From positions 1-6,280 of the forward strand of contig QMOF01000135.1 of assembly GCA_003650185.1 (NCBI GenBank): a stretch of 6,280 nt of DNA, given 5' to 3'. The translations under genes were made by a program, and so were the position numbers. Below the pieces are notes generated by a model. It did not search any database. It saw nothing but the letters and a program-made list of their open reading frames with translations, and was not told the DNA's origin. The stretch is from Chloroflexota bacterium (lineage in GTDB: Bacteria > Chloroflexota > Dehalococcoidia > UBA2247 > RBG-13-53-26). Shown here piece by piece: positions 5,664 to 6,280 of the stretch. Every line of letters begins with the position of its first letter. The stretch's first letter is position 1.

Positions 5664-5713
5664 GTAACCCCGCTGCAACGCCTCCTTAACCCGGTTTTAG
5701 CATGTCCTTAACC
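5664..5713 (+). promoter_or_regulatory. Five hexamers at exact 11-bp steps, possible response-regulator array
   Basis: GTAACC (5664), GCAACG (5675), TTAACC (5686), TTAGCA (5697) and TTAACC (5708) start at exact 11-bp intervals, one per DNA helical turn. Position 3 is A and position 5 is C in all five. TCCTTAACC is repeated perfectly at 5683 and 5705. Direct hexamer repeats at 11-bp steps are the known target form of OmpR/PhoB-family response regulators, such as TTAACA repeats bound by Bacillus PhoP. The array ends 10 bp before a possible -10 box TAGCCT (5724-5729), so it would cover about -72 to -23 of a start near 5736, where an activator of this family would sit. The regulator and target are unknown. 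Confidence 0.42.
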
Positions 5714-5746
5714 GCGCGTGTGCTAGCCTGAGTCCGGAGCCAGCAG

Positions 5747-5956
5747 GTGGAAAGCCCAGTATCGCCAGCCTCCTTTGGACCCTCGCCGCCCAAGTCCGCT
5801 TGGGCCTGGCCCTGCCCTGATCTGCAATGCCCAGATTTCGAAGTCTTGTGCCTGGGAACCCAAGAAGGACACCACTACCAGCGCTTGCTGCCCTATCGGT
5901 TGGGCACTGGTGATACCGCTGTGACCAGTCTGGCACTGCTGGAGATCGATCTGTGA
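5747..5956 (+). CDS. Candidate small protein, 69 residues, unrecognised
   Basis: A GTG at 5747 has GGAG (5736-5739) 7 nt upstream and opens a 69-codon frame ending TGA at 5954-5956. The product has a Pro/Ser-rich N-terminus (MESPVSPASFGPSPP), three cysteines in the CPDLQCPDFEVLC segment (23-35) that could bind metal, and a hydrophobic-acidic end. I recognise no family. Third-position GC, counted by hand, is 44 of 69, which does not separate coding from non-coding DNA here. If the possible -10 at 5724 is used, the leader would be only about 10 nt. It may equally be a chance frame within a structured leader or an untranslated region. Confidence 0.22.
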   Translation: MESPVSPASFGPSPPKSAWAWPCPDLQCPDFEVLCLGTQEGHHYQRLLPYRLGTGDTAVTSLALLEIDL

Positions 5957-6011
5957 CAAGCCCGGGGACCCTTGAGATACGGCCGTTATGCGGTAGATGT
6001 AAGTTCTGCCG
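5788..6011 (+). ncRNA. Cluster of stem-loops, possible structured leader
   Basis: Four simple hairpins can be drawn by eye: GCCCAAG with CTTGGGC (5788-5805, 7 bp, loop TCCG), ATCTG with CAGAT (5820-5836, 5 bp), TGCCC with GGGCA (5889-5906, 5 bp) and CGGTAGA with TCTGCCG (5991-6011, 7 bp with one G-U pair). TACCGC near 5912 could also pair with GCGGTA near 5990. They lie upstream of the secreted-protein start at 6088 and downstream of the periodic hexamer array. No known riboswitch consensus is met, so an RNA element is only a possibility. Confidence 0.2.
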
Positions 6012-6087
6012 ACTAAGCGCACATCATGCTTGAGTGCACTGGCAACCTAGGACTGCGATGAAGTCGATAGAAAGGGACTAGCACGCG

Positions 6088-6280
6088 ATGAGAGTACTGA
6101 GAAAAGCACCTGTCCAGATCACTCTAGCCCTGGCCCTGCTCCTGTTCCTGGGTCTGGCTGGCGGTCTTGGCCCCTCAAGCATGCCCGCCCGTCAGCAAGC
6201 AGACCAGCAGGTCGAAATCCTGGTCAAGTTCATCCCTGAGGCTGACCCCTCAGATATCGCCCGGCTGCACCAGCAAAACC
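6088..6280 (+). CDS. Secreted subtilase-like protease, N-terminal fragment
   Basis: The gene runs off the window; 64 residues are visible. A positively charged start (MRVLRK) is followed by a hydrophobic core (ITLALALLLFLGLAG, 11-25) and a polar region with small residues, a typical Sec signal peptide or membrane anchor. After it, VEILVKFIPEADPSDIARLH (42-61) matches the pattern of the N-terminal prodomain of S8 subtilases of the fervidolysin type (ILVKF, then a segment with an IA-x-LH helix). The start at ATG 6088 has AAAGGGA (6071-6077) 10 nt upstream. No catalytic residue is visible, so the protease call rests on the prodomain pattern alone; another exported protein with a similar N-terminal domain is possible. 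It is separated from purQ by 517 bp and is therefore likely a separate transcription unit. Confidence 0.65.
   Translation, partial: MRVLRKAPVQITLALALLLFLGLAGGLGPSSMPARQQADQQVEILVKFIPEADPSDIARLHQQN

Larger units (their letters stand above)
5571..6087. other. 517-bp region without a confident gene
   Basis: Between purQ and the secreted-protein gene there is no frame with recognisable protein similarity on either strand. It holds an 11-bp-periodic hexamer array (5664-5713), a possible -10 box with TG extension (TGC then TAGCCT, 5721-5729), one candidate small ORF (5747-5956), a group of stem-loops (5788-6011) and a 10-bp palindrome AGATCGATCT (5943-5952). GCTGCGC occurs twice near the purQ end (5593-5599, 5608-5614). 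A weak promoter-like pair, TTGAGA (5972-5977) and TAGATG (5994-5999) with 16-bp spacing, could serve the gene at 6088. No intrinsic terminator with a T-run is seen after purQ, and no tRNA or tmRNA is recognised. Confidence 0.6.

Noticed and set aside
4620..5678. A 352-codon minus-strand open frame opposite yqeY and purQ.
   Set aside because: Both strands cannot plausibly code here; PurQ and YqeY are diagnostic, and the antisense product has no recognisable domain.
5815..5840. CCTGATCTG followed by AATGCC, resembling part of the TPP riboswitch signature.
   Set aside because: The required upstream CTGAGA element and the GGATAATGCCAGCG form are absent, and no thiamin gene follows, so the match is likely chance.
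5723..6022. A 99-codon minus-strand frame in the region after purQ.
   Set aside because: It has no recognisable motif, starts with GTG without a clear ribosome binding site, and overlaps the stem-loop region.
1..6280. CRISPR arrays, insertion sequences, tRNA or rRNA genes, phage or defence genes.
   Set aside because: No repeat-spacer pattern, transposase, tRNA-like fold or defence-type protein was found on either strand.

Overview
The window is a gene-dense stretch of bacterial DNA, moderately GC-rich by eye, with short intergenic gaps. Four of eight complete genes start with GTG. The gene set best fits a Chloroflexota bacterium of the Dehalococcoidia type: a DUF2344 radical SAM-linked protein, an archaeal-type ThyA-like thymidylate synthase beside dcd and dut, a SPASM protein resembling AhbD/NirJ, and an rpsU-yqeY pair. 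This placement is an inference from gene content, not a proof.

Left part (1-2559): a plus-strand DUF2344 gene (101-751) has a well-formed promoter so close to its ATG that the mRNA may be leaderless. It converges, with a 14-bp gap, on a minus-strand cluster reading dcd, dut and a thyA-like gene. Together these three cover dCTP to dUTP to dUMP to dTMP, a complete route from a cytosine nucleotide to thymidylate.

Middle (2560-4144): a divergent control region carries two well-formed sigma-70-type promoters, one for dcd and one for a radical SAM/SPASM gene (2852-3952), with two 10-bp palindromes between them. The SPASM protein has all expected cluster cysteines. No partner or substrate gene for it is visible here.

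Right part (4080-5570): a promoter (TTGACG-N17-TAGAAT) drives rpsU (ribosomal protein S21), followed closely by yqeY and then purQ, the glutaminase subunit of the purine enzyme FGAM synthase. The three probably form one transcript.

End (5571-6280): about 517 bp without a confident gene precede the start of a secreted protein whose N-terminus looks like a subtilase (S8) signal peptide plus prodomain. This gap holds the least explained signal in the window: five hexamers of the type KYARCN repeated at exactly 11-bp steps (5664-5713), resembling binding arrays of OmpR/PhoB-family response regulators. They are followed by a candidate -10, a possible small ORF and several stem-loops that could form a structured leader. 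Functions in this part are hypotheses.
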